A DNA stretch of 34,885 nucleotides from Deltaproteobacteria bacterium (GTDB lineage Bacteria; Desulfobacterota; Binatia; Binatales; Binataceae), in NCBI GenBank assembly GCA_021801125.1, contig JAJYYI010000022.1, positions 1 to 34,885 of the forward strand, given 5' to 3'. The position numbers and the translations under genes were made by a program. Below are positions 24,461-33,054 of this stretch, piece by piece. Position 1 is the stretch's first letter, and each line of letters starts with the position of its first letter. The notes under the pieces were generated by a model. The model was not told the DNA's origin. It saw only the letters and a program-made list of their open reading frames with translations, and searched no databases.

Positions 24461-26466
24461 AACAAAACCTCCGCCAGCGCCTGCTCGGCCTTCTCGACAA
24501 AGCTGAGACGAACTCCCTCGACAAGTTGCGGCGGCAGCTCGCGCGTCTCAGGTTCGTTCTCCTTGGGAACGATCACTACGCGCGCGCCGGCATGGCGCGC
24601 GGCGGCGATCTTCTGGGCGATGCCGCCTACGGCCAGGATGTTTCCGTGAAGCGTTATCTCGCCGGTGATCGCAACGTCGTTTCGAACTTTTCGCTGTGTG
24701 AGTGCTGAGACGATACCGACGGCGAACGCCAGGCCCGCTGAAGGCCCTTCCTTCGGCACGCCGCCCTGTAAAGCCAAAATCGACAGGTTGTATCCGTCCT
24801 TGAACTCGGAGACAATCTGGAAGGCTTTTCGGCGGTGCGAGACGAAATCGTAAGCGGCTTTGACCGACTCCTTCATCGCCTTGCCCATTGAGCCGAGGCG
24901 GTGCAGCGCGCCGTGGCCCTTCTGCGCCACCACTTCGATCAACTGAAGGGTGCCGGCTCCGTCGTCAGCCACCGCAAGGCCCACTACCACTCCGACCTCG
25001 GGCTCGCTCGGCAGGCGAAGCGCCCGGCGGCGGGCTCGTTCGGGCGGCGCGCCGGAGCCTGCCTTGCCCTCGATCTCGTATTCGATTGTGTAGGCGGGAT
25101 ATTCTCCCGGCGCCAGAACGCCCAACTGATCCTTGATCCGCTGTCGGCATTCGACGGCCAGCTGGACATATTGTGCAAGCTCCTCGTCGGTCGCCTTGCC
25201 GTCCGGATGCAGAAGCTTCATCAGGCCGCGGACGATTCGCTGAATCGCCTCGATATCCCGGCCCTTGGCGTTGCGCAGGCGAAACCGCTGAGCGGGATCG
25301 CTCGGCAGCAGAGTGCCGCGAAACAGATGAAGCAGCTCGGCGAAATAATCGAGGGTGAAGCCCCACTTTTCGGCGAAGCTACGATCCGTGAGCTTCGGCA
25401 TTTCCCAGCCGGGCAGAAAAGCGTGAATGCGCTCGAATAGCGCAGTATCGATCATCTCTTCCGGAAGCGGCTCAAAGAGATGCTCGTACTTTTCATGGGG
25501 AAGGCTCCCGAGCACATCCAGGTTACCTACGAAGGCGACCGATGCCTCGCCCTTGACATTGAATCGGCCGAGGCTGAAGTTGCCGTATTCGAGGTAGTCC
25601 TTGAATATCGAGATCGTCGCCAGAGGGTCCTTGAATTCGGTGTTGGCGATTTCATCGAACACGAGGGTGTCGAACTGAGCGACCAGGCCCGGCTTGCCGT
25701 TTCCGGCGTGCACGAAGAGCGCGGCGGGCGTCGCCCGTCCGCCCGATAGCATGTAGGTGTAATAGGAAAGATTCTTGTAGACGTAGCTCTTTCCGGTCTC
25801 GCGCGGCCCCAGCTCGATCATGTTGACCATCCGCTCCGCCATCGGCACCAGGCGCAGCACCGCAAGCAGCTTCTGCCGGGTGGTCAGAACCTCGGGATTG
25901 AGGCCGATGGTGTTAACGATCAGATCGAGCCATTCATCACGCGAGAACGCGCTGCGCTTCTGGAGATATTCGTTGAGGTCGATTTTGCCGTGCTGGAACG
26001 GTGTGAAATCCGCGAGAGTGAGCGGGGTTATTTTCTTCTTCCAGACCTGCGCCTCGTCATAAGCGAGTTCCGCGATACCCCACATGCCGCCCATCAGACG
26101 GGGGTATTTGTTGACCAGGTTCTCATCGATGTGGATATGACGCTCATTCAGGGCAGCGAGAGAAGCCCAGTATTTGTCCTCAGTAACCTCCAGGCGCACC
26201 TCGACGCGCGCGATCAGATCGAGACGGCGGCGCTGCTTCAGTTGATGGAGGATACGGGGCGCATCAGCGGGCGACGCGTAGTTTTCAGCAAGCTTGCGCC
26301 GCACCCGGCCAATCTCGGCGTCGAAATCGTTGCCGGGACAAAACTGGTTGATCAGGTATTCGATGACGTAGCGCGGAAACTCCTTGAGATCGCTTAGACG
26401 AGTGCGGCGTTTCTCGACCACCAGGCTGCCAAAAATTTCGCGTGGCTTTTCTTCCCCGCCCATCAC
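24457..26466 (-). CDS. brxL: BREX Lon-like ATPase/protease BrxL
   Basis: A 669-residue two-domain protein. The AAA+ domain has Walker A LGPRETGKSYVYKN (219-232) and Walker B LVFDEIAN (268-275), with a probable arginine finger in ALFERIHAFLPGWEMP. The C-terminal Lon-type domain keeps the catalytic dyad: serine in KEGPSAGLA (Ser576) and lysine in AVGGIAQKI (Lys619). Together they match BrxL, which forms ring-shaped DNA-binding assemblies in BREX systems. Both domains look intact. Its ATG overlaps the pglZ stop by 4 bp and its stop overlaps the BrxA-like gene by 4 bp. Confidence 0.93.
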   Translation of the reverse strand: MMGGEEKPREIFGSLVVEKRRTRLSDLKEFPRYVIEYLINQFCPGNDFDAEIGRVRRKLAENYASPADAPRILHQLKQRRRLDLIARVEVRLEVTEDKYWASLAALNERHIHIDENLVNKYPRLMGGMWGIAELAYDEAQVWKKKITPLTLADFTPFQHGKIDLNEYLQKRSAFSRDEWLDLIVNTIGLNPEVLTTRQKLLAVLRLVPMAERMVNMIELGPRETGKSYVYKNLSYYTYMLSGGRATPAALFVHAGNGKPGLVAQFDTLVFDEIANTEFKDPLATISIFKDYLEYGNFSLGRFNVKGEASVAFVGNLDVLGSLPHEKYEHLFEPLPEEMIDTALFERIHAFLPGWEMPKLTDRSFAEKWGFTLDYFAELLHLFRGTLLPSDPAQRFRLRNAKGRDIEAIQRIVRGLMKLLHPDGKATDEELAQYVQLAVECRQRIKDQLGVLAPGEYPAYTIEYEIEGKAGSGAPPERARRRALRLPSEPEVGVVVGLAVADDGAGTLQLIEVVAQKGHGALHRLGSMGKAMKESVKAAYDFVSHRRKAFQIVSEFKDGYNLSILALQGGVPKEGPSAGLAFAVGIVSALTQRKVRNDVAITGEITLHGNILAVGGIAQKIAAARHAGARVVIVPKENEPETRELPPQLVEGVRLSFVEKAEQALAEVLL

Positions 26467-29111
26467 TCGTCTCCAAACAACTTAAGCAGCTTCGCTTTGG
26501 CAGCCGTCTCGCTGTCCGCCGGCCGCGCGGCAGGGAGAACCTCCACCTCGCCCTGGCACTGGCCAACCTTAGCGCCGCCAAGCCACGCCGTCACAGTGAT
26601 CCGCTGCCTACCCGGCGCCGTGGGCGCGAATCTGAGATGAACGATCTTAGGAATTGAACTGACTTCAGCGATTGTGGCGCTCTCGATGGCGTCGTTGTCG
26701 CTCGTCAGCAACAAGGGGGACGCCAGCAGACCGTCGGCCGAGACGCTGACCTCGATGAAAGCGGGTTCACCAACGCGCACGCCCTCGCGAGCGGCAAACG
26801 AGAGCCTGACGCTCACTCTGGCCTTCCGATGACGGAGGCACGCCAGCGGCACGACCACTTCAAACATGCTGAGGCCGCCGTGTCGGTAGGTTGCCGTTGG
26901 ATGAAAGCGTCCGCCAGAACGTGAGGCGTCGTAGAGAGCGTAGCCAGGACGCGGAAAGAGCCACCAGCCGGGCCGATTATGACGCAGAACCTGGGCCGGA
27001 ATCTGAAACAGAGCGCTCGCCCATTTGCCCTCGACACGCCTCGCAGAATAGGCGGAGCGATAACCAACGTCCTGCGCGCCCTCGAGATTTACGCGCGCTC
27101 CCTGAGACTGCAGTATGTGCCCGTGATCTGCGGTTATGAAGACCAGGCAGTCAGGCCCGACCTCCGCCAACAGCGCTTGCACTTCTCTGATGAGAGGTCG
27201 TTGGGCTTCCTGCAGGGTATGAGGATCCCAATCGACTTCGTGCGAAAGCGCATCGGGAAAATCGAAGACCGCAGCCCAGGTTTTGTCTTTCTCGCCACGG
27301 CTTTGGACGCCGAAGACCATGCCCTGTCGCTTGTGTGGAACCTCCTCGAACGTAACCTGATGGCCATGGACGCGCTTCAGTAATTCCGCGAACAGATCAG
27401 ACTCTTTGCCGGAAGGAGGCAGAAGCGCCGGCGGCTGACCCGCAAAGAACGCGCGCCGCGAGTATTCCGTCATCGAGGGCAGGACCGCGAAACCAAGCTG
27501 TTCGTCGCAGACGTATTCGTGCTCCAACGCGGGCCGCAGCAGCTCGCGCCAGATGTCGAACCGCATGCTGTCAACCACGAGCACGAGGGCCTCGCCAAGC
27601 TTTCCGTCGATGCTCCGCCGCCTTGGAGCCATGAAATCCGCATAGAACTTATCCGTCTGGAGTATCTCCGCCGGAACCATCTCGCCGAAACGGGATTCGA
27701 GAAGCCGTCCGAAACGCAGATCAAGGTCGTCTCGGAGCTTCCCAGCGAGCACGATGAGGTCTCGGCACTCCCGGACTTCTTTGTTCCACCGCTCTGCAAA
27801 GCCCGGCACCAAACTCCATTTTCGCCGTGCCGGCCCTTCGATGTCGGCGATCAGTCTCTGAAGGCGACCAACAATGCGGTCTGAGCGATAAAACTGTTGG
27901 TCCGCGAATACTCTCAACAGGTCGCGGCTTGATATTTCCTTGTCGGGCCGGAGCTTCAAGCCCTCAACGGGTCGCTTAGCCTCCTGGATCAGTTTCTGTA
28001 GTTCAGCCTTGAACTGGCGAAATTCCGGCACAAGATGACCGAGCTCAAAGCTCGCTTCAGCAGCCGCGTCGCCGAGGCCCCGCGAGGGCTGAAGTTCAAA
28101 AGGAGCAAGCGAGCGCAACCGTTGCGACATCTGCTCGGCCTGTACAAATTTTCTGGCTTGATCGGGCGCGTCCAGATTCAGGACGGAGCGCAGATGCGCC
28201 AGGAATTCATCGGTGCAAAGCTCCTCGAAGCACGGAATCTCGCCCTCGATGAACCACGAGGGAACTTCCTTCTGAGTGGGTAGGCGAGCCTCGCGGTAAC
28301 GACCAAGGTCTGGTGAAAGAAACTCTAGATGGCGTCCCGCGCCGTCTGGAAAGTGCTGCTGTAATACGAGAAGCGCGACCACGGCCGTCCGGGCAAGACC
28401 AGCGTTCGACCCGAACAGATCGCCCAATGGGATTGGAAGATCGCACAGTTTGGCGCGAAGCACGCCGAGCTCGCGTTCGTTGAAGAACTCAAGCAGGCGC
28501 TCCCAATTTTCGTGAAAAGCGATCCAGAGAGCGTCGTACGGACTCGTCAGGTCGAAGAGATCGATTCCAAACAGGGCGCTCGCTCCGACGACGATCAAGT
28601 CATCGTCAGTGATTGTCCGTCCGCTTCGGCGAAATGTCTCGAAAGCGCGGATAAAGGGCGCCGGCCGGTCGCGGGCGAGCTTCTCATAGGGAAAAACGTT
28701 GACCTGAGAGGGCCAGTTAGCATAACCGCTTACTGCGGTCAGGAAACTTTGCACCGTAAGGCGTAAGCGCGCGTCAGGCACCACTTGGCGCAGCCAGTCG
28801 GGCGCGGTTAAGGGAAGCAAGTCCGTTGGCTTGGCGTCGCGAGGCAGCTCACTGCCATCGCGTACTGTGTAAGAGCGGTCGATTACCACCACACGCGAGC
28901 GATTCATCAGCAGATCAAGCTCATTTAATCGTTCGCGCAGCCGGAACGCGTTGTCTGCGGCGACAATGCGAGTGCCCGCGCTCGCCAAGCGCTTTTCAAG
29001 GTCCAATATCGCATCGTCCGTCAGGAGGCGGTACGGGTCTTCTATCCAAAGGATCGTTTCCCGATCGCTCAGATTCTCAAGTTGGCTTACAGCCCATTCA
29101 GAGGCGTTCAT
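26463..29111 (-). CDS. pglZ: PglZ, alkaline-phosphatase-superfamily BREX protein (first gene)
   Basis: An 882-residue protein. Its C-terminal half has the PglZ metal-binding pattern: VLVVDSMRFDIWREL (about 510-524), LPSMTEYSRRAFFAG (544-558) and VFITADHGHILQS (657-669). The N-terminal 450 residues hold helical and coiled regions typical of the family. PglZ is the hallmark of BREX and PGL systems and is needed for their modification and exclusion activities; its exact chemistry is unsettled. Here it leads the operon, whereas in type 1 it is near the end. The 96 bp upstream, after the brnA stop, should hold the promoter, but no clear -35/-10 pair was identified. Confidence 0.94.
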   Translation of the reverse strand: MNASEWAVSQLENLSDRETILWIEDPYRLLTDDAILDLEKRLASAGTRIVAADNAFRLRERLNELDLLMNRSRVVVIDRSYTVRDGSELPRDAKPTDLLPLTAPDWLRQVVPDARLRLTVQSFLTAVSGYANWPSQVNVFPYEKLARDRPAPFIRAFETFRRSGRTITDDDLIVVGASALFGIDLFDLTSPYDALWIAFHENWERLLEFFNERELGVLRAKLCDLPIPLGDLFGSNAGLARTAVVALLVLQQHFPDGAGRHLEFLSPDLGRYREARLPTQKEVPSWFIEGEIPCFEELCTDEFLAHLRSVLNLDAPDQARKFVQAEQMSQRLRSLAPFELQPSRGLGDAAAEASFELGHLVPEFRQFKAELQKLIQEAKRPVEGLKLRPDKEISSRDLLRVFADQQFYRSDRIVGRLQRLIADIEGPARRKWSLVPGFAERWNKEVRECRDLIVLAGKLRDDLDLRFGRLLESRFGEMVPAEILQTDKFYADFMAPRRRSIDGKLGEALVLVVDSMRFDIWRELLRPALEHEYVCDEQLGFAVLPSMTEYSRRAFFAGQPPALLPPSGKESDLFAELLKRVHGHQVTFEEVPHKRQGMVFGVQSRGEKDKTWAAVFDFPDALSHEVDWDPHTLQEAQRPLIREVQALLAEVGPDCLVFITADHGHILQSQGARVNLEGAQDVGYRSAYSARRVEGKWASALFQIPAQVLRHNRPGWWLFPRPGYALYDASRSGGRFHPTATYRHGGLSMFEVVVPLACLRHRKARVSVRLSFAAREGVRVGEPAFIEVSVSADGLLASPLLLTSDNDAIESATIAEVSSIPKIVHLRFAPTAPGRQRITVTAWLGGAKVGQCQGEVEVLPAARPADSETAAKAKLLKLFGDE

Positions 29112-29207
29112 GGCGCAACCATAACGCGCGACGCGAAATTCATTGAACGCGCACCCGCCATCCAGGACAATCGCTCATAAACGGAACGCAGCCGATGAAA
29201 ACCAGCA

Positions 29208-29498
29208 TCATCGACCTTCAGACTCCTCATTTGGTAGCTCAAGCTCACGCTTCAATCGTTCGGCTACGAACATCTTGAGCAGCGACTGATAGGGAACGTC
29301 GCGCTTGTTGGCCAGCTGCTTCAGTCGAGCAAGCATCGGCTTGGGCAGCCGGAGCGAGATTGTTTGCGACGACGGCTTCAGGTTCGGCAGGGTAGCGCGC
29401 CCGGCCTTGCGCCAGTCGATGAACTCGGTCGAATCGTGACTGGCCCAGAACTCGCGCTCAGCATCCTCGTTCTTGAATCGCGGTATCGGCTTTTTCAT
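29208..29498 (-). CDS. brnA: BrnA-type antitoxin (CopG/RHH)
   Basis: A 96-residue protein with the BrnA layout: an N-terminal ENEDAEREFW-like segment (KNEDAEREFWASHDSTEFID), then SQTISLRLPKPMLARLKQLA, which forms a ribbon-helix-helix DNA-binding domain. BrnA neutralises BrnT and represses its own operon. It starts 4 bp inside the brnT stop (ATGA), the usual toxin-first order of brnTA. It lies 96 bp upstream of pglZ on the same strand, so read-through into the BREX operon is possible. Confidence 0.88.
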   Translation of the reverse strand: MKKPIPRFKNEDAEREFWASHDSTEFIDWRKAGRATLPNLKPSSQTISLRLPKPMLARLKQLANKRDVPYQSLLKMFVAERLKRELELPNEESEGR

Positions 29499-29797
29499 GA
29501 TTCTTTGTAAACCTTCCGCTCCTTTCGGCTCATGTCGCGGGCTGAAATCACGCGAATTCGCCGCGCCCGGAGAGTGAACACCACGAAAAGCTGCCGGCCA
29601 GCGTCGGTCTGGCCAAGCGCATAAAATCGGTCTTCGTGCTCTGAATGCCTTTCGTCCTCACCGACGATCAGCGGCCGGTTAAAAAACAACTCTTCGCACT
29701 CAGTTGGCGTCACTCCATGGCGTTCCCAGATCTTGGCCGAGTTGCCAGCATCCCATTGGAAGCCCTCGCACTCGCCCAGTCTCTCCTCCCAGCCCAT
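29495..29797 (-). CDS. brnT: BrnT-type ribonuclease toxin
   Basis: A 100-residue protein matching BrnT (RelE-like fold ribonuclease): FQWDAGNSAKIWERHGVTP near the start, a middle GEDERHSEHEDRFYALGQTD, and RRIRVISARDMSRKERKVY at the end. BrnT cleaves RNA and halts growth until BrnA binds it. ATG 29797 is preceded by a short region (29798-29830) with an AT-rich CATAATATACAC stretch on the coding strand that may contain the -10 box. Confidence 0.9.
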   Translation of the reverse strand: MGWEERLGECEGFQWDAGNSAKIWERHGVTPTECEELFFNRPLIVGEDERHSEHEDRFYALGQTDAGRQLFVVFTLRARRIRVISARDMSRKERKVYKES

Positions 29798-30113
29798 TCA
29801 AAAGCCTAGTGTATATTATGCGAACATACGCTGGAAGAGCCACCAAATCCGTTTGTTAACAGACGCTGCACCGCTCGACCCAGCCTTGCGCGGCATCCGC
29901 TCAAGGCCGCCGCGCCATCCCTGAGCGGGAGCGCTTACGCTTGGCATGGCGCCCTTGAATTGCTCCGCCGCGCTCCGCACCGGTCCCTTTCCGCCCACTG
30001 CCTCCCAGTCATGGGCGAGGAGGCAGCGGGGGGAAGGAAATGGGCTTTAGCCCAATCCATGCGCGCCCTGCCGCTTGCGCGGAAGCGGGCGCCGGAGAAG
30101 GAGCGGAGCGACC
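29798..30113. other. 316-bp non-coding region between brnT and the ArdC remnant
   Basis: Contains the brnT promoter area, an 8-bp-stem hairpin (CTGCCTCC at 29998-30005, GGAGGCAG at 30019-30026), and a compact palindrome TGGGCTTTAGCCCA (30041-30054). AAGGAG then precedes the ArdC-like ATG. The hairpins mark the left edge of E2 and could be regulatory or transfer sites; no specific function can be assigned. Confidence 0.55.
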
Positions 30114-30242
30114 ATGAACACCTACGAAATCGTAACCGAGCGGATCGTCAAGCTGCTGGAGCAGGGCGTGATTCCCTGGCGACGGCCTTGGAGCGCTGGC
30201 CGAAAAATGGGAAATCACGTGCGAGCGGAAGGCGGCGGATAA
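30114..30242 (+). pseudogene. Truncated ArdC-like antirestriction gene (N-terminal fragment)
   Basis: Forty-two codons beginning MNTYEIVTERIVKLLEQGVI, then PWRRPWSAGRK. This is the characteristic start of ArdC family proteins, ssDNA-binding plasmid antirestriction factors of roughly 300 residues. The match ends after about 30 residues and the frame stops at TAA 30240-30242, where primase-like sequence takes over in another frame. The rest of ardC has been deleted. AAGGAG precedes the ATG, so the fragment could still be translated. Confidence 0.7.
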
Positions 30243-31583
30243 AGACCCCGAAAAGCGCGGCCCTTCGCAAGCGACGCTGTTAGTGGCCTTGGCGCGCCAG
30301 ACGCCCTACGTTGTGCCATCGAGACTCTGGCCGGTTTCGCGCTATTTGATGGCCCGGGGCACAAAGCCTTTCTGCGCGTGGCGGCGCATGAGGCGCGGTT
30401 GTATCTCGACTTGGCCGACGCGGACTGGAGCGCGGTCGAAATCGGCCCCGACGGTTGGCACGTAATCCCCAGCACGGCTTCCCCAGTTCGCTTTCGCCGC
30501 GCCCGCGGCATGTTGCCGTTGCCCACCCCTGAGCCCGGCGGGAACATCGATGAACTACGTCCGTTCGCGAACGTGGCGTCAGAAGATGATTTTCGCTTGG
30601 TTGTAGCTTGGCTGCTGGCATGTTATCGCGAAAGCGGTCCGTATCCCATCCTCGCTCTGAGCGGCGAAGCTGGGAGCGCAAAGACGACGCTCGCTCGAAT
30701 TTTCCGCGATCTGGTTGATCCGAACGCGGCTCTCGTTAGCAGCGAACCACGCGAGGTGCGCGATCTGAAGATTGCTGCGCGTAACGGCTGGATGTGCGTG
30801 TTCGATAATCTGTCCCGCGGCCCAGCGTGGCTGAGCGATGCCCTCTGCCGACTGTCAGCGGGCGGCGGCTTTTCGACGTGAGAACTGTACACCGACGACA
30901 GCGAGGTGATTTTCGACGCTCAAAGACCGGTGATTCTGTGCGGAATCAGCGAGCTAGCTACCCGCGGCGATTTGGCGGACCGCGCAGTCGCTTTGGCCTT
31001 ACCGCGCATCCCGGACGAAAAACGGATGCTCGAACGTGACCTGGACTTGGCGTTTACCGAAGCGCGGCCGCGCATCTTGGGCGCCCTGCTCGGCGCCGTG
31101 GCAGGAGCGCTCGCGGGCGTCGATTTTGTTTGCCTTCGGTCTTTGCCGCGGATGGCCGATTTTGCGCATTGGATAGTTGCGGCTGAACCCGCGTTAGGCT
31201 GGCCCGACGGTGCGTTTATGGCGGCGTATGCCGCAAATAGAGAGAGCGCGAATGAAATTACCCTCGAAGCTAGTCCCGTCGCGATTGCGCTTCGCACGCT
31301 TAAGCAGGATTTCACGGGCACGGCGACAGAGTTGTTGGCTGCGCTCGAGCCTTACGTAAACGAACAGGTTAAGCGAACCAGAGCTTGGCCAAGCAATCCG
31401 CGTTCCCTCGCCAATGCGTTGCGCCGGCTGGCGCCGAACCTAGCGCGCGCCGAGGTTGAGGTTACGTTCTCAGGTCGGCATTATCCACGGACCCTAGAGG
31501 TACGTATTTCATCGCCCTCATCGTCCACATCGCCCAAAACTCAACAAAATCAAGCATTTTTCGCGGGCGATAGAGGGCGATAG
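30238..31583 (+). pseudogene. Broken primase/helicase of element 2 (deletion, frameshift and in-frame TGA)
   Basis: D5-like primase/helicase remains in pieces. An N-terminal scrap GPSQATLLVALA lies in one frame around 30260-30293. The main part starts near 30294 in another frame (ALRCAIETLAGFALFDGPGH), so a segment is missing and the frame has shifted. It continues through Walker A LSGEAGSAKTTLARIF and CVFDNLS to GGGFST. There a TGA (30879-30881) interrupts what relatives read as an arginine codon, and the same frame resumes ELYTDDSEVIFDAQRPVIL and runs to 31583. The two halves could be expressed separately, but an active helicase is unlikely unless the TGA is read through. Confidence 0.85.
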
Positions 31584-31654
31584 CGGGCGATGCGCAAACC
31601 TCAAAAAGTTCAATGAAATCAAGCACTTCGGGCGCAACAGGCGATGTGGGCGAT
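31511..31654. repeat. Iteron array, candidate replication origin of element 2
   Basis: Three ATCGCC-type copies at 9-bp spacing (31511, 31520 with one change, 31529), then inverse GGCGAT at 31566, 31576 and 31586 (10-bp spacing), then 31640 and 31649 (9-bp spacing). AT-rich spacers with a shared AAATCAAGCA core (about 31546 and 31616) separate the groups. It has the same repeat and the same place after the primase as in E1. Confidence 0.55.
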
Positions 31655-31689
31655 GGAAACCCTGCCCCTGCGGGTGATGGGCTAGAGCT

Positions 31690-32268
31690 ATGAGCGCGGA
31701 AATTTTGCTAGCCGAACTGCGAAGCCGCGGCGTTACGGTCGAGCCCTTGCCGAACGGGAATTTGTACCTTACGCCCAAGGAGCGCGTCGATGAGGCGTTG
31801 GCCGAGCGCGTGCGCGCCGCGAAACCCGAGATTCGCCAATTGCTTGGCGGCGCGTGCGACTTTCCCCGCGAACTTTGCCGGACTTGTGGCGAGCCGGTTT
31901 TCTGGCGAACCCGCGATGGCCGATGGATTTGCGCCCGTTGCCATCCGCCGGTCGAGAACGTGGCGGTTGAGCGCTTCGAGCTGGCCCGCGACTACTGCCG
32001 CGCTGACTGGCGAGCGAAGAGCGGCGCGCCCAATAGCCGGCATCCTTTGGTCCCGCAATCGATACGCGAGAAGATCGAGCGCATCGAGTCCGAGGCGCGC
32101 GCGAAAGGCTGGCCGGCTGAACTGCTCTGGAATAGCGATTTCTGGAGCAGCCCGCGAGGTCTTGCGGCTGTTCTGGACGAAGACGATGAGCTAGGCGAGG
32201 TCACGGCTGACTACATCGAGGTTTTGAAGCGCGAGAAGCGCATCCTAAAGTTCCAGAGGTTCCATTAA
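31690..32268 (+). CDS. TubC-like docking domain plus zinc-ribbon protein
   Basis: A 192-residue protein. Residues 1-52 (ILLAELRSRGVTVEPLPNGN, then AAKPEIRQLL) resemble the small TubC-type N-terminal domain often found in mobile-element proteins. A zinc ribbon follows (C63, C66, C81, C84; CRTCGEPVFW and CARCHPP) and then a helical C-terminus. The ribbon closely resembles the one ending the E1 protein at 10914, which holds the same place after primase and iterons. Function unknown; its last base pair overlaps the next ATG. Confidence 0.78.
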   Translation: MSAEILLAELRSRGVTVEPLPNGNLYLTPKERVDEALAERVRAAKPEIRQLLGGACDFPRELCRTCGEPVFWRTRDGRWICARCHPPVENVAVERFELARDYCRADWRAKSGAPNSRHPLVPQSIREKIERIESEARAKGWPAELLWNSDFWSSPRGLAAVLDEDDELGEVTADYIEVLKREKRILKFQRFH

Positions 32269-32531
32269 TGCGGGGTCATAACGACTATCCCAACACGGCG
32301 CTGTTATTCGTCAACGACCGCAAGCGGTCCGGCGACACGCGCGACTACCAAGGCTCGGGCGAGCTAACCTGCCCGCACTGCGGCGAGGCCTTCGGGGTTT
32401 GGCTGAGCGGCTGGCGCAAGCAAGGCAAGCACGGTCCGTTCTTATCACTAAGCTTCAAGGCTAAGGACACTGCACCGGCGCGCAAACCGCAGCCCGCGGC
32501 CAGTCCCGAGCCGGACGACATCCCGTTCTGA
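32268..32531 (+). CDS. Small phage-type protein with SSB-like DDIPF tail
   Basis: An 87-residue protein of a family common in phages (pattern LFxNDRK...DYxGS...WLSGWxKxxKxGxFLSLSFK). It starts NTALLFVNDRKRSGD and ends EPDDIPF. The acidic DDIPF tail is the signature of bacterial single-stranded DNA-binding protein tails, which recruit repair and replication enzymes. An extra CPHCGEAFG segment, not in the phage relatives I recall, adds a CxxC pair. The ATG overlaps the previous stop (TAATG). Confidence 0.75.
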   Translation: MRGHNDYPNTALLFVNDRKRSGDTRDYQGSGELTCPHCGEAFGVWLSGWRKQGKHGPFLSLSFKAKDTAPARKPQPAASPEPDDIPF

Positions 32532-32537
32532 GGCGCG

Positions 32538-32801
32538 ATGGGACTTGAATCTGCCATCTTCACCCTTGCCCGCCTAGCCGAGCTAGAAGACGCCCTGCTC
32601 GCCATCGCCGAGGTAATGCGCACCGGCGCCCGCAAGCCGCACGAACACTGGCGCGCCTACCCCGCTACGCATCATCTGGAGCACGCCCGTGCGCACCTAG
32701 AGCGGCTGGCCGAAGGCGACCGCAGCGAAGAACACCTAGCCCATGCGGCAACGCGGCTATTAATGGCGCTGGCAACCAAGGTGCAGCCCCATGAGCGCTA
32801 A
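32538..32801 (+). CDS. Small phage-type protein, near-identical to element 1 copy
   Basis: An 87-residue counterpart of the gene at 11849, almost identical through residue 39 and similar to the end (HLEHARAHLERLAEGDRSEE). It differs by a few extra C-terminal residues (VQPHER) that overlap the next gene by 11 bp. The same tentative DUF5664-like label applies. Its persistence in the damaged E2 suggests that this module is still maintained or was exchanged recently. Confidence 0.8.
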   Translation: MGLESAIFTLARLAELEDALLAIAEVMRTGARKPHEHWRAYPATHHLEHARAHLERLAEGDRSEEHLAHAATRLLMALATKVQPHER

Positions 32802-33054
32802 GCCCTGCTCCAAATGCCGCGAAGGCCCGCGCGTTGATAGTTCGTCCTGGTGTCGCAAATGCTTGACTGCTCAAGCCCGCATTCGGCACGCACAGCTAAA
32901 GGCCCGGCAAGCCGCGCTGGCCGGCCCCCATGCCGAGCGGATCCGCGACCTATGCGCGGCGGGTTGGGAACTAAGCTTTCGCGCTGGCCGCCTGTGGCTT
33001 TCTCCACCCGCGCCCGAGATGGAACACAAGCTAACGAAGGCCGATCAGCCCTAA
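32791..33054 (+). CDS. Small zinc-ribbon protein
   Basis: An 87-residue protein beginning with two cysteine pairs (CSKC at 6-9 and CRKC at 21-24), a compact zinc ribbon, followed by a basic helix (ARIRHAQLKARQAAL) and a short strand-rich end. Such proteins are frequent in phage and plasmid modules and usually bind nucleic acid. The start lies 11 bp inside the preceding gene. No E1 counterpart was recognised. Confidence 0.7.
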   Translation: MSAKPCSKCREGPRVDSSSWCRKCLTAQARIRHAQLKARQAALAGPHAERIRDLCAAGWELSFRAGRLWLSPPAPEMEHKLTKADQP

